The notes below the pieces were generated by a model. The model was not told the origin of the DNA, did not search any database, and was given only the letters and a program-made list of their open reading frames with translations. The position numbers were made by a program, and so were the translations under genes. From Mikrocytos mackini (taxonomy: Eukaryota; Endomyxa; Ascetosporea; Mikrocytida; Mikrocytiidae): a DNA stretch of 26,516 nucleotides. How positions within the stretch are numbered: position 1 is the first letter of the stretch; each line of letters starts with the position of its first letter. Of this stretch, positions 1 to 9,414 are shown in pieces. The stretch lies in contig JASNJN010000864.1 in the NCBI GenBank assembly GCA_030180075.1, forward strand, positions 1-26,516, read 5' to 3'.

Positions 1-24
1 TAACAGCTTGAAATATGAAGCTAA

Positions 25-258
25 TTGGAATTTATTAGTAAGGATATTACTAAAGAAAGTCAAAATTTTCATACAAAACAAGTTGAGTTTGACTCTGATC
101 TTAAAAATTATTATGAAGTATTTTTGAATGATGAAATTTTAGATGGAATAGTAAAATATACCAATATTTATATTGTAAAAAAAAGACAAAAAAAAGATAT
201 CAAAGATAATTTAAATATAATCGTAATGAAGAACGTCCTTTTTATGCATTTCGAATAA
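25..258 (+). pseudogene. Short ORF, weak piggyBac-transposase-like fragment
   Basis: A 77-codon open stretch that begins at TTG (an in-frame TAA lies just upstream), so it has no credible start. Around residues 26-49 the pattern L..YYEVF..DEIL..IV..TN.Y resembles the opening of the piggyBac-derived transposase domain (family form L..F...F.DE....IV..TN.YA). The conserved Trp-rich continuation of that domain is not visible, and an overlapping frame stays open beyond the end, so a single-base shift could join it to the next ORF. Best read as a degraded piggyBac-like piece or the start of an unrecognised broken gene. TTAA-bounded non-autonomous elements elsewhere in the window make a piggyBac history plausible. 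Confidence 0.3.
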
Positions 259-329
259 TACATAAAGAAAAATCCACACTAGTATCTATTGATCTTTTTG
301 ATTACATTGAAGAGGGAGAGAACAATAAG

Positions 330-686
330 ATGGTGATTTTTTATACAGTAAAGATGAACGAGGAGGAGGTCACATTTAAAATATCCTCATGTAGTTTTGT
401 TGATGATTACTATCTACAGATGCTTAAAAGAGACTCGATTATTTATGAAAACTATTATTATTTTAATAGACGATTATATTGTTTGTTAGAAATTCGTGTG
501 AATGACTTTGATGGATATTTACTTAAAAATATGGAAGGAGGAAAAGATATTGTTTTTTATGATAGTAAAAAGGGACGTATGTCTCTTGTCTATGAGAACA
601 TGCTAAATGTCTTTGGAAATTTAATAGTAAAAGAAGAACGTAATAGATTGATATTTTATGAACTAAATAGCTCTAAATTGGATTAA
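330..686 (+). CDS. Hypothetical protein, possibly the 3' part of a longer gene
   Basis: A 118-residue ORF from an ATG. The same frame is already open, without an ATG, from about position 210, so the true gene may begin upstream, perhaps after a frameshift from the preceding ORF. Base use is A/T-rich like the surrounding DNA, so it looks native rather than recently acquired. The protein is rich in Tyr, Asn, Lys and acidic residues and has alternating hydrophobic strand-like stretches. I see no transmembrane segment, signal peptide, zinc motif or catalytic signature. I do not recognise the family. It could be a small resident gene or a random ORF; its length in such A/T-rich DNA and the absence of low complexity slightly favour a gene. 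Confidence 0.4.
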   Translation: MVIFYTVKMNEEEVTFKISSCSFVDDYYLQMLKRDSIIYENYYYFNRRLYCLLEIRVNDFDGYLLKNMEGGKDIVFYDSKKGRMSLVYENMLNVFGNLIVKEERNRLIFYELNSSKLD

Positions 687-891
687 TTATATATTGTGTA
701 TGTATGAGGCAAAGATATTTACAATGGCGAAATGTTTATTTGTTAAAATTTATTAACAAAATTATCAAGGTTTTAATCATTGTTATTTTGGCCATTTTAT
801 GATATACGATTTCCATATTGTTATTCAAATGATTGGAATAATCCTTTTATAAAATGTAAAACAAAAACTTATCCAATTAAATACAATTCAA

Positions 892-1100
892 TCATTTCTC
901 ATATATGTGCGATATTCTATCTGCTGATCTGATATAGATGTCACTATCTTCAGAGTGGTATGAAATATCCGATTCTTCTGATTTATTCTCTTCAATTCGT
1001 CTATCATTCAAATGTTCATCGTTGTTCGGGATAATTCTATTTGTTGGTTCTAAGATCTCTTTAAGAACATCGTCTTTTTTGTTTGTTGTTGAATGATCNN
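892..1100 (-). pseudogene. Acidic ORF fragment cut by a MITE
   Basis: About 70 minus-strand codons remain outside the MITE that starts at 1101; the apparent ATG at 1126-1128 lies inside that element, in N-containing sequence. The peptide is strongly acidic and Ser-rich (clusters like EENKSEESD and SEDSD) and ends at a TAA near 892. Acidic Ser/Asp-rich N-termini occur in several transposase families, but nothing is diagnostic. Possibly a gene piece truncated by the element; possibly chance. Confidence 0.22.
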
Positions 1101-1462
1101 TAGNGCTCCCAAAAAGCAATTNTTTCAAAATNNCATATGNTTATTATTACNTNNTTTTAACGCTCNAGAACGATGTTCAGATCCCGTAGAGCCTCTGGTG
1201 TCGATATTTAAAAGCAATAAAAGGCAATAAAGCAATTTTAGGTAAATTGACTAAAATAAAAGCAGTTTGGCGTAATAAATGGAATTATTTGAGTTGTTAA
1301 TCTGGCAAAATTCAAATAAAAATTTTTGACGAAAAAATAAAAAATTAAATTCGCCATATTAATCATTAATAGTTATTTAATATCGTTATTAAGACATAAT
1401 CAGAATTATTTTGTCATTTCAGGTTATTTTGGGAAGGAATTTTCCGAATTTTATACCAAAAA
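1101..1462. mobile_element. MITE family with TAGGGCTCCCA ends, truncated copy
   Basis: Begins TAGNGCTCCCAAAAAGC and matches, in inverse orientation, the complete 470-bp copy at 11814-12283 over most of its length, including the stretch GTTATTTAATATCGTTATTAA and the run up to GAAGGAATTTTCC. The match ends near 1462, so the last roughly 120 bp and the second terminal repeat are missing. Several Ns lie in the first 70 bp. The break falls just before the ATG of the G+C-richer gene at 1480, so either the element was truncated when that segment arrived or the segment sits inside a larger relative of the element. Confidence 0.85.
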
Positions 1463-2421
1463 AAAATTTTTTTTAAAAAATGGTCCATGATAAAAAATCA
1501 AAGTGCAAGGCTTGGNTGGTGAATCCACAGGTAGGCAAAGACACGCTGAAGTGGAATCCCTTCGTACGCCAGACCAAAAGAGGCATTAACTTGTCTGGCC
1601 CTCCGCTCAAGGCTGCCATGAAAATGGAAAAGGTCGGGGCGGATAAAGGGCAGAGTCCNCTGCGTAGACCCAAAAAAGGTGCACTGATGTGCAGTAGCAG
1701 CGAGCAGCGGGAACGTATAAGTGCAATAAACGCCACTCCGATTAATAAAATCATATACCCCAATCCCGGTCCCAAATCAAAACGTGGAAGGCCAAAAAAG
1801 CCCAAAGCGAAAACCCAGGTGTCGATAGACAAATGGGTTGTCTCAAGCATATCTTGTAAAACTGAAACAGGCAATAAAAAAATTGTTCATAAAAAGTCCA
1901 AACCGAAAGGAGAGGGCCCAGTTTTTGTACCAAAGTGGAAAAATCCAAATTGGTTAGGCTTCAGGGTCCCGAAAGCTATTGAAACACAAGAGCAACGGGA
2001 TCATTTTTTTAAAAAATTATATTTTAAAGAAAATCTGAAAATGACAATTAAGCCACTACAGGACAAGCAAACAACAAAGGGCAACCCTAAAGGGAAGAAA
2101 CCCCAGAAGGGAAGCGGAGATGCTCAGAAAAAGAGCTACTACTCCGAATTTGACCCAGAGAAGAGCGCGATGCTGGCGCACAGCTACCACCCCGAAAAGA
2201 AGGGAGAACCCGAAGTTGAGGTTGAGGATAGCAGTGTCCTCGCGAAGATGGAAGGAGTACAGCCTATACAAGGTGTGGAAGCTTTCAAAACTAGCGTAGG
2301 ATATACTGTGTCCGAATACCTGAACATGTTGGCAAAACCCAGGTCTATATAAAAGACCACGCCGCGGAACTAGAGAGGAAATACTTCGAAAAGTACGCGA
2401 TAGACGATGGTGTAGTCAGAG

Positions 2422-2429
2422 GTGAGTGC
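2422..2429. repeat. Left 8-bp target-site duplication GTGAGTGC
   Basis: Identical to 3465-3472 and directly abuts the left end of the inserted hAT-type element. The 8-bp length is the hAT hallmark. Confidence 0.93.
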
Positions 2430-3464
2430 TAGAGTTTCCAAAATTAATACCGGTATTACTCGATATACCGGTATTTCGTCCATTATCGTTATCGAATATT
2501 ATCGTCCATTACCGGTATTTGGTAATATTACCGGTATTAGATTTTAATTGAAATATTTTCTTTAATTCATAAAATTTTAAGTAAATTATTGTGTTGCAAT
2601 TAGGTTTTGATTTATTTTTCTCTTTATATTGTCCCCAACAATTTCTAGATGATAATTGATGTATTTGGAGGTTGAAATGCCTCAAAATTAAGTGTAACTA
2701 AATAAAATATCCATTCCTCAATATATAAAATATAATATAACTAATTGTAATTATTCATATATCAACTAAATTTTTTGATTCGTTGTTTAATGCATGGATT
2801 GTGATTTTGAAGATAAACCTCTTTTTATAAGATATTATACAAAAAATTTAACTTATAATATCATTCCAATTGGGAGTATATGTTGTGATTAGGCTCGATA
2901 TTTAAACTTTTTAAATGATTTTATACCAATCTATAATTGTTAAATTTGTACTCATATTTGCATAAAGTTTAAGATATTATGTAATACTTCATATACAAAT
3001 AGAATTTAACGTTTTGTCGTTTCTTCGATGAATTATTTCCATTTATATTTCTTAGTTTATCTGCTTTGGTTATTATAATTTTACAATATTATTAATTTCT
3101 TAAGAAAACGTAGATTTTCAATGATTTAAAATTTAGTTTAGTATTTTGATCATATTATATTAAAGAATTTTATTTTAACAAGTATAACATACATATTTTA
3201 ATACTGTTTATATTTAAATCCAAAGAAAACGCCACGTATATTTTAAATATGATGTTAATAAATAAAAATGTTCGTAGTCTTTAGTTTATAGTACCATCTA
3301 TGAGTATACTGAAATGGAGAATTTATTTTTCCTCGATATTTTTGGAGATTTTAAACAAAATATCCAGGCAAATCAAAGAATAATTAAAAAACCAATAATA
3401 CCGGTATTAGATTGTAAGAGACGATACCGGTTTCATTTTCCAAAGTCGATAATTGGAAACTCTA
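2430..3464. mobile_element. Non-autonomous hAT element inside the basic-protein gene
   Basis: 1,035 bp with 12-bp perfect terminal inverted repeats TAGAGTTTCCAA / TTGGAAACTCTA, flanked by perfect 8-bp duplications GTGAGTGC (2422-2429, 3465-3472). Subterminal regions on both sides carry the ATACCGGTAT motif several times (2448-2530, 3399-3430), as expected of transposase-binding repeats. The interior is A/T-rich with no transposase ORF. The apparent start of the downstream ORF at 3314 lies inside this element and is not a real gene start. Confidence 0.93.
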
Positions 3465-3472
3465 GTGAGTGC
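3465..3472. repeat. Right 8-bp target-site duplication GTGAGTGC
   Basis: Exact copy of 2422-2429, immediately after the right terminal repeat. Reading through one copy joins the two gene halves in frame (…GAG TGC CTA…). Confidence 0.93.
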
Positions 3473-3904
3473 CTAAACAAAAAAGGGCTAAACTCGATGC
3501 AAATCCTCTGTGCAGCAAGTCTATACAACTCCAAGCTCCAAGACCTTGACAGATCGCATGACTTTGAGAGCTTGGAGATCTCAGCGCCTAAGGAAAAACC
3601 AGCAGAGATAATCCCAGCTGAACCTAAGGTAGTGGTACCCGCGAACAAAAGCCGCAACAAATACGGCAGGTACATAGGAATGTCGGAAGACATGGTTGTG
3701 ATGCTGAAGTATATGATGGAGCATGAACTGGTTTATTACTAGGGGACCATAAAGCTTAAAAATTAAATTACTTATATCGTTATTCAAGTATTCCCAAGAT
3801 GTTTACATTTTCAACTAACCCTTATTATGTTCTCAGTGCAGTTTTTATTTTGTATGATTTGATATAAAAGCTTATTTTGTATAAAAAATTTTAAATTTCA
3901 TAAA

Positions 3905-5275
3905 ATGCCAAAGAGAAAAGCCACTCCTACAGAATTTAAAACTAAATATACCACTAAGTATCCCAAAGAATTCTTTGAAACCAAAACGGGGCTTATGTGG
4001 TGTAAAGTTTGCGATAAACAAGTTTCTTACGAGAAAAAAAGCAACGTAGAAAAGCACAGAACAAGTACTAAACATTCGATTTATTTATTTTCTTTATCAA
4101 ACACTACTTCGCCGGCACAGTGCATTAAGGACAACACCTTTAAAAGAGATCTTGTCCAGTTATTTTTAGAAACTGATATTCCATTGAAGAAACTACGCCA
4201 CACAACTTTCATGAACTTCTTTTCTAAATATGATTTACCACTTCCAAGTGAATCATACGCAAGAGAACAGGTAAAAGAGCTTGCCGAGTTAAAAATTGCG
4301 GACATTATTGAGTATCTTCAGGATTTCTACTATTTCATTGAAATAGACGAATCTTATATTCGTGATAGCTTTGTTACCAATGTCCTTATTGGCAGAGTGG
4401 ATAAGCCTAACCAAACATACTTGATAGATACTCATGTGTCTGACTCTCCAGTAAATTCTAAAACCATGATACATCTACTAGATGAAACAGTAATAAAACA
4501 CGGTTTAAAACGTGAGAAATTTCTTTTATTACTTAGCGACGCGGCTTCTTATATGTCAAAAGCATATGAAACGCTATCAATTCTTTTTTCTAACCTTTTC
4601 CATATCACATGTCTTTTACATCTTCTTCATAATTGTTGTATGGAGATAAGAAATTACTTTAAAAATTGTGACACACTAATAGCTACTCTAAAGAAACTTA
4701 CAAGGAAATACAAATATAGAAGGAAGCTCTCCAAGAACATAGGTACGCCTCCTGCGCCTATAGTGACTCGATGGGGAAGCTGGCTTAAGGCCATAAAGTA
4801 TTACAAAAAGAACTTTATAGAGATTAAAAGACTAGTTAACAAGATGGACGGGGGAGGAAAGTTACTAAGTGATGCTAAGAAGATACTGGACAAGAAAGAA
4901 ACCCAACGGGAACTCGAAAAGGCATACAACTACAACTGCTGTTTAATGGACTTGATCGATCTATTTGAAAAGAAGACATTTGACTTGGAAAATGGGTACA
5001 AGGTGTTGAAGAATATCAACATTCCCAACGATGTCGTCGGAATCAAACCATACATTGACAAAAGGCTCGAAAAGAATGGGATTTCTGAAGTTATTCGTCG
5101 CTCTAAATTACCAGGAGACTTGAATCATATCATTAATAGGTTCTTATTGAAGTGTCAATGTACAACTGTTGACATTGAGCGAAGCTTTAGCCTACTTAAC
5201 AACCTTTTAAGAGACAATCGACAGTTTGACTTAAAGAATATAAAATGGTATCTAATAAATAATTATAATAGCTAA
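3905..5275 (+). CDS. hAT-superfamily transposase with BED zinc finger
   Basis: An uninterrupted 456-residue ORF. Residues 33-57 form a BED-type zinc finger, C33-x2-C36 … H51-x5-H57, for DNA binding. The catalytic RNase-H-like fold is seen as D148 in an IEIDES strand, D212 in LLSDAASYM, the hAT C-x2-H motif C236-H239, and E425 in the C-terminal VDIERSFSLLNNLLRDNR block, which is the hAT dimerisation/catalytic end. At 456 residues it is short for a hAT transposase, and its compact layout recalls the CGGBP1-type hAT derivatives. All three acidic residues are present and there is no stop, so it may be active or recently active, or domesticated. I could not find convincing terminal repeats around it. 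A CAGTGCAG motif at 3836 is the best left-end candidate, with no matching right end. It follows the split gene by about 160 bp. Confidence 0.9.
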   Translation: MPKRKATPTEFKTKYTTKYPKEFFETKTGLMWCKVCDKQVSYEKKSNVEKHRTSTKHSIYLFSLSNTTSPAQCIKDNTFKRDLVQLFLETDIPLKKLRHTTFMNFFSKYDLPLPSESYAREQVKELAELKIADIIEYLQDFYYFIEIDESYIRDSFVTNVLIGRVDKPNQTYLIDTHVSDSPVNSKTMIHLLDETVIKHGLKREKFLLLLSDAASYMSKAYETLSILFSNLFHITCLLHLLHNCCMEIRNYFKNCDTLIATLKKLTRKYKYRRKLSKNIGTPPAPIVTRWGSWLKAIKYYKKNFIEIKRLVNKMDGGGKLLSDAKKILDKKETQRELEKAYNYNCCLMDLIDLFEKKTFDLENGYKVLKNINIPNDVVGIKPYIDKRLEKNGISEVIRRSKLPGDLNHIINRFLLKCQCTTVDIERSFSLLNNLLRDNRQFDLKNIKWYLINNYNS

Positions 5276-6894
5276 TCTTTAACTTCATATTATTTGTTCT
5301 TTTGATTTCATTTTTATAAATATAAAGCTATTTTGTGTACTAAATTAATACTTAGCCGCGTTTAATTCATTTTTACTCCAAATTCTAAAGCCAGGTATGT
5401 TTTTTCTATTAATTTATTGAAGTTTTCTTTTATATAATATGTGTTGAATAATTGTTTCGGAACATTTTAAAACCAGAGTAGATTGATTTCATATTAACAA
5501 TCAAAAGAATGGTTTAAAGTTCAAGATGTAAGGTATTTCAATTTATATTAACATCTGTCCTTTACTTCATCTATTTTGTAAGTCAACGAATAACCGTTTA
5601 ATCGTCCAATTGAACTTTTCCTTGCTTGTGGCGGAGTTGGAAACCAGTTAAATTAAAGATCAATCATGTAAAGGTTCCAATCGCTGCTTTATCTCAGAAC
5701 GATTTTAAGCTTCATATTGCAATAAATAGCCAAATAAATGTGATATATCATGCTCTGCTGCTTTAAAAAGTAATTCCATGCTTTTAAGCAAGTTGCTTAC
5801 CAGCTAGACATGCTTATACTATTAAACCTTTATCTAATGTTGTAGAACGGTGCATAAGCGTTTGTGGCTTACTAGTGTTTGGATTTCTTGAAACTACCCC
5901 TATGTTGTTTTTATAGAATAACTATTTAATTTCTAATTTGTACAATGTATATCAAAGTCTGGTGGTTCTATATTTGGGTTCTTTTTTTTAAACTTTCAAA
6001 AAACAAACAACGAGTAAAAATCAATGGACGAACTAACAGACAAAAATTAGAAAGTAAATTATAGTTCAGAAGAACAAGAATCTTCAGAAGTTGCTACCTA
6101 TATTCTCTCCTTCAATCAAGACACAGGGGCGTTTTTAATATTCATAAAAAGCTCCCATAAGCGAGACAATGTACTTCCATTCCTATAACCTTCGTTTTAG
6201 AGACACTGTTCATACCGTTATAGGGACATGATAATAAGAATCTACCGACGTGATTCAACCATTCCTAACACAAAGAAAAGCTGTTATTCGAACAACAAAA
6301 CAATAACCGTTTAACCATTCCTTTTCTTCTACTCTATCCTCTAAAGTCCTTATCATTCAAATAACTTGTTCCGGACTTATATGAAGCGATAAGTCGTCTT
6401 AAAGAATAATGTCGAGAAACTTCACAACCTAAAACTTCATCTACCAAGTTACAACAATTATTATTAAACTTTAAAGCACGTATCATATTGACATTTCTTC
6501 TATAATAAAAGCTACATTTATACAATTCTATTAGCTACAAACTAAAGCTTGTAAATAATGAGACTTTACTTTTAAATATAAGAAAAAAGTAAATAGAGCC
6601 AGGAACGATAGTTGTTATTACGTAATGTTATTTCTACTTTCTGACATTAATATTTCCAACAATTGTATTTTAAAAGTAACAACAAACATAGCATGGGAGA
6701 TAATAACTGAATTTAAGAAGTTAAAAGTTTGTAAAGTTAAACTGCAATAAATTTAAAATGAATAGCTTCTTTAACACAAACGATGGAGAGAAGATTTGTG
6801 GTTGAGAATGAAAAAGCATTGGATTTGTTTTATTGTCTAACAGTACATTAGAATGTGATGGGAAAACAAACTAGGTGTTCGGTTCTCCCCATAG
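5276..6894. other. A/T-rich interval without recognisable gene
   Basis: About 1.6 kb. Only short scrambled ORFs are present, for example a 63-codon minus-strand one at 6334-6525 without motifs. The right end of the hAT transposon should lie in the first part, but no mirror of the left flank was found. Some stretches (5570-5900, 6060-6330) are slightly less A/T-rich and could be decayed coding sequence, but no motif is readable. Confidence 0.6.
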
Positions 6895-7482
6895 CTCGTT
6901 TCGATAATAGTAAGGGATATTCAAGGGGCGGATTCTTTTACACCCCGTTTAATATCAATTTATCGTTATGGTATAGTGGATTTTATTACTGACAACGGGG
7001 CTTAGATTTCACTTTCCCCAAAATTGTTTCATTTTCCCCCAAATCATCCCATTTTCCCCCAAATCGTCCCAATATCCCCCAAATTATTTCATTTTCACCA
7101 AGTAAAATTTCATTTCCCCCCAAATTTTAAATTGTAAAAATTCGGATTTTGGAAAATTCCAAATTTTAAACCGACCGTTTATCGAGGTGGTGTCGGTTAA
7201 ATCACCGTCTGAGCGTTTGGTTTAGTGTATTTTCCTACGGAAAATACAATATCTTTCAAAAAGTATCATCGGTGATTATTTTGTGATTTTTGATCCGGTT
7301 TAAAATAATTCGGGGGAAAATGAAACCTGTTTGGGGTAAAATGAAATTTTTTGGGGGAAATGTGATGGAAGCCTGACAACGGACAGAGGTTTCATGGACT
7401 TAAAAAACTTACAGAACACTTAACAGCACAGATTTCCTTTGATTTCACAACTCAAATCCAAATGAGCCATTTTCTACGTCAT
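6895..7482 (+). pseudogene. Fossil retroelement integrase fragment, split by a MITE
   Basis: Skipping 6999-7373 and one 9-bp duplication, a single frame reads through RYGIVDFITDNG and on to QRFHGLKKLTEHL and DFTTQ, ending at TAA 7483-7485. This is the region around the second catalytic Asp of the Ty3/gypsy-type integrase core (family form YG.P..I.TDNG..F). Upstream the frame is open only from about 6895, where the usual VEA.P motif is corrupted. The zinc-binding region, the first Asp and the catalytic Glu region are not recognisable. It is on the opposite strand to the gypsy copy at 22-26 kb and differs from it at the shared motif (that copy reads LLTDNGKQY), so it is a different, older element. 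Confidence 0.72.
6999..7373. mobile_element. MULE-type MITE (GGCTT ends), copy 1
   Basis: 375 bp. Ends GGCTTAGATTTCACTTTCCCC and, on the reverse complement, GGCTTCCATCACATTTCCCCC. Flanked by perfect 9-bp duplications TGACAACGG at 6990-6998 and 7374-7382; 9 bp is typical of Mutator-like elements. Subterminal tracts are runs of TTTCCCCCAAAT on the left and TTGGGGGAAA on the right. No ORF. It landed within the TDNG codons of a fossil integrase. Confidence 0.93.
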
Positions 7483-7917
7483 TAAATCAATTTTGTAAGA
7501 AGTTCAAGGATATCGCCGTCTATACTAGGAACAAACAACGAACGGTTACTGGTAATATCGGCCCAGTTCTTTAGTGTGCCAAATAAATGATCTTTACGAG
7601 TTATAGCAGAATAAATTTCCAAACAACTAAAAATGAAGTTGACAAAATATATAAAAGCTATATAAATGTTGTGCTATTTGAAGAGGCCAAATAAAGTGAA
7701 CATTAACAATAGACAATTAAAAACAGTTAATTTAAATTGAAAATAAAATGAAACTTTAATCATCTATTTGAAGATAGGATATAGAGGAAATAATAGAATA
7801 AAATCCGTCAATGATATTAAAAGTAATATTAAAACGGTGGCAGGTTAATTTAAAAGAACGAAATTACTAGATCTATGCTTTACCCCGAGGAATAATAATT
7901 TAAAAATAATGTTTAAT
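7483..7917. other. A/T-rich spacer, no gene seen
   Basis: The stretch after the integrase fossil may still hold decayed pol sequence, but no further motif can be read. No repeat partner in the window was noticed. Confidence 0.6.
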
Positions 7918-7925
7918 CTCATAAC

Positions 7926-8144
7926 TAGGGCCTTGAAAAATAGTACATTTTTTCGAAAATTTTATATTTTGTTTAAAACCTGTTAGAACAATCGTAACAA
8001 TTCAAAGTTTAAAATTTTTTGGCTTCATTTTGATCCCAGAAATGTACTATTTTGCGGTTGTTGGTACTATTTCGCATTTTTAACGAATAATTATGGCTGA
8101 AAAAATGTACTATATAGCACAATGTACTATAAATCAAGGCCCTA
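7926..8144. mobile_element. hAT MITE with TAGGGCCTTGA ends
   Basis: 219 bp. Left end TAGGGCCTTGAAAAATAGTAC, right end on the reverse complement TAGGGCCTTGATTTATAGTAC. Perfect 8-bp duplications CTCATAAC lie at 7918-7925 and 8145-8152. A motif resembling ATAGTACAT recurs several times inside on both strands as subterminal repeats. No coding capacity; a short ORF starting at 8093 straddles its right end and is spurious. Confidence 0.94.
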
Positions 8145-8152
8145 CTCATAAC

Positions 8153-9357
8153 ATAATAGTTTTGAATAATCTGCTGTATATATTATTTGGTATTTTAATT
8201 TTGAGATTCTATGTCTTTTATTTTATAACGATTATTCGCATTTGTGTATATTATATTTACCATGTTAAACTCCGGTTGAATAACTATGTATCAGAATTAA
8301 ACAATAGATGAATTTTGAAAATATTTACCAGTTATTATAAATAAAATAAGTTAAATATAAAGAACTTGGTTTTGAAATACAGTGCTCACTCGGTTATGTC
8401 ACAGTTCCCGTTTTTGACGCGTTTTGGCGATTTTTGTGATATAACGCATATAATGTGACTAAAAAATGTCCTAAATTTGATCTGATATAAAAATATATAT
8501 TTTCTCTTTAATAATCAGTACTGATATAAAAAACGACAAATCCTAGGCAGTGTTCACAAAATGTTTAACTTAAACCATCTAGAGTTATCCCTAGACTCGG
8601 CTCGAGGCGAGTATTAGCTCCGAGATGAGACAAAATGCAACTCGAACTCGCTCGAATTGAGGACCGAACTAGGTATGTAAAATATTTCGTACAAACCGTA
8701 GATTTACTGCCAATATAACAACTGAGAAACTAAAATTATAATTTTAAATAAAAAAGTGATAAAAAATTTTATTTTCGTTTGATATTTTGCATAATTTAAT
8801 TTTTAGATGATTTTATAAATTTGTCTTTCGGCGATTATTTTGTGAGAGTCATAGAATTTAATGAGAGTTTGATTGGTATTTACTATTAAGTGTCCAATTA
8901 AGCATTGCTTTGTTGTGTAAGTAATTTGAAGCGGTAGGAATCAAGGCTGGTGAAGTCAGTCTTTATGTCACTAATTATTGAATCGACACATCTAATAATG
9001 ACCAATAGTAATGGGGGCAGAATCCCATTGTTTCAGTATTGGGATTAAGTCTAAGGAAAGTCGGGAAGAAGAGATTCTTTTCGTAAGAAAAATCAGAAAG
9101 ATAGAAATATAACTTTAATTGTTTTTTAGAGGGTTTGAAAAAGATTTTAAAAACATGAAGAAGTTCAACAAACTTTATAAGACACAAAATACTTGGTCTC
9201 GTTATGTATTAACCCCCATTTACTTGTACAGTTGATTTTTATTTTTCAAATTTTAAAAACCTGTGAAATCCGAAAATGGTAGAAAATTGGTCTAGACCCT
9301 GGTCTGGTCTACTCTACCATGCATTTTACTATTTAAAATTTGCCAAGATTATATTTT
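8153..9357. other. Intergenic A/T-rich DNA with possible decayed repeats
   Basis: About 1.2 kb without a credible gene. CAGTGCTCACTCGGTTATG at 8382 and CAGTGTTCACAAAATG at 8550 look like DNA-transposon ends, but no opposite ends were found. A CTCG-rich patch (8595-8665, with CTCGGCTCGAGGCGAG) stands out in composition. A small hairpin with 8-bp arms ATGGTAGA / TCTACCAT lies at 9276-9320 and contains GGTCTAGACC. Confidence 0.5.
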
Positions 9358-9414
9358 TTAACACTATACATACCTTGTGGGTCATATTGACCCACAAGGT
9401 ATGTATAGTGTTAA
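9358..9414. mobile_element. 57-bp perfect palindrome bounded by TTAA (micro piggyBac-like element)
   Basis: TTAA at 9358-9361 and 9411-9414 bound two 27-bp perfectly complementary arms around a 3-nt centre. Each arm runs TTAACACTATACATACC…GGGTCA. The core GGGTCATATTGACCC is the same motif repeated in the TTAA-bounded element at 16896-17672, and both elements begin TTAACACT. Its structure suits two fused piggyBac-type ends with no interior. Confidence 0.75.

Larger units (their letters stand above)
1480..3742 (+). pseudogene. Unrecognised basic protein gene split by a hAT element
   Basis: Clearly richer in G+C than its flanks. The first part (1480-2352) is a 290-residue ORF. Near 2330-2342 a 1-nt loss in an A/C run shifts the frame; the -1 frame then stays open to 2429, where a 1,035-bp element interrupts. 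Leaving out 2430-3464 and one duplication, the frame continues to the TAG at 3740-3742, and with one base restored the total is 407 codons. The N-terminus has C9, W12 and two Asn-Pro pairs followed by TKRGI, loosely like the 2-cysteine adaptor domain of large DNA viruses. Residues 101-108 (KRGRPKKP) form an AT-hook-like basic motif, the middle is Lys/Gly/Pro-rich, and the C-terminus ends in a Tyr-rich tail. No enzyme motif is seen. Function unknown; a DNA-binding, virus- or TE-derived product is a guess. Confidence 0.75.

Noticed and set aside
3314-3464. Start of the ORF at 3314 as a real gene start
   Set aside because: This part lies inside the hAT element; only the sequence after 3464 belongs to the split gene.
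3836-3843. CAGTGCAG as the left terminal repeat of the hAT transposon
   Set aside because: No inverse copy was found after 5275, and the candidate duplication (TATGTTCT versus TATGTTTT) is unconvincing.
8382-8560. CAGTG…TCAC motifs at 8382 and 8550 as transposon ends
   Set aside because: Both point the same way and no opposing ends were located.
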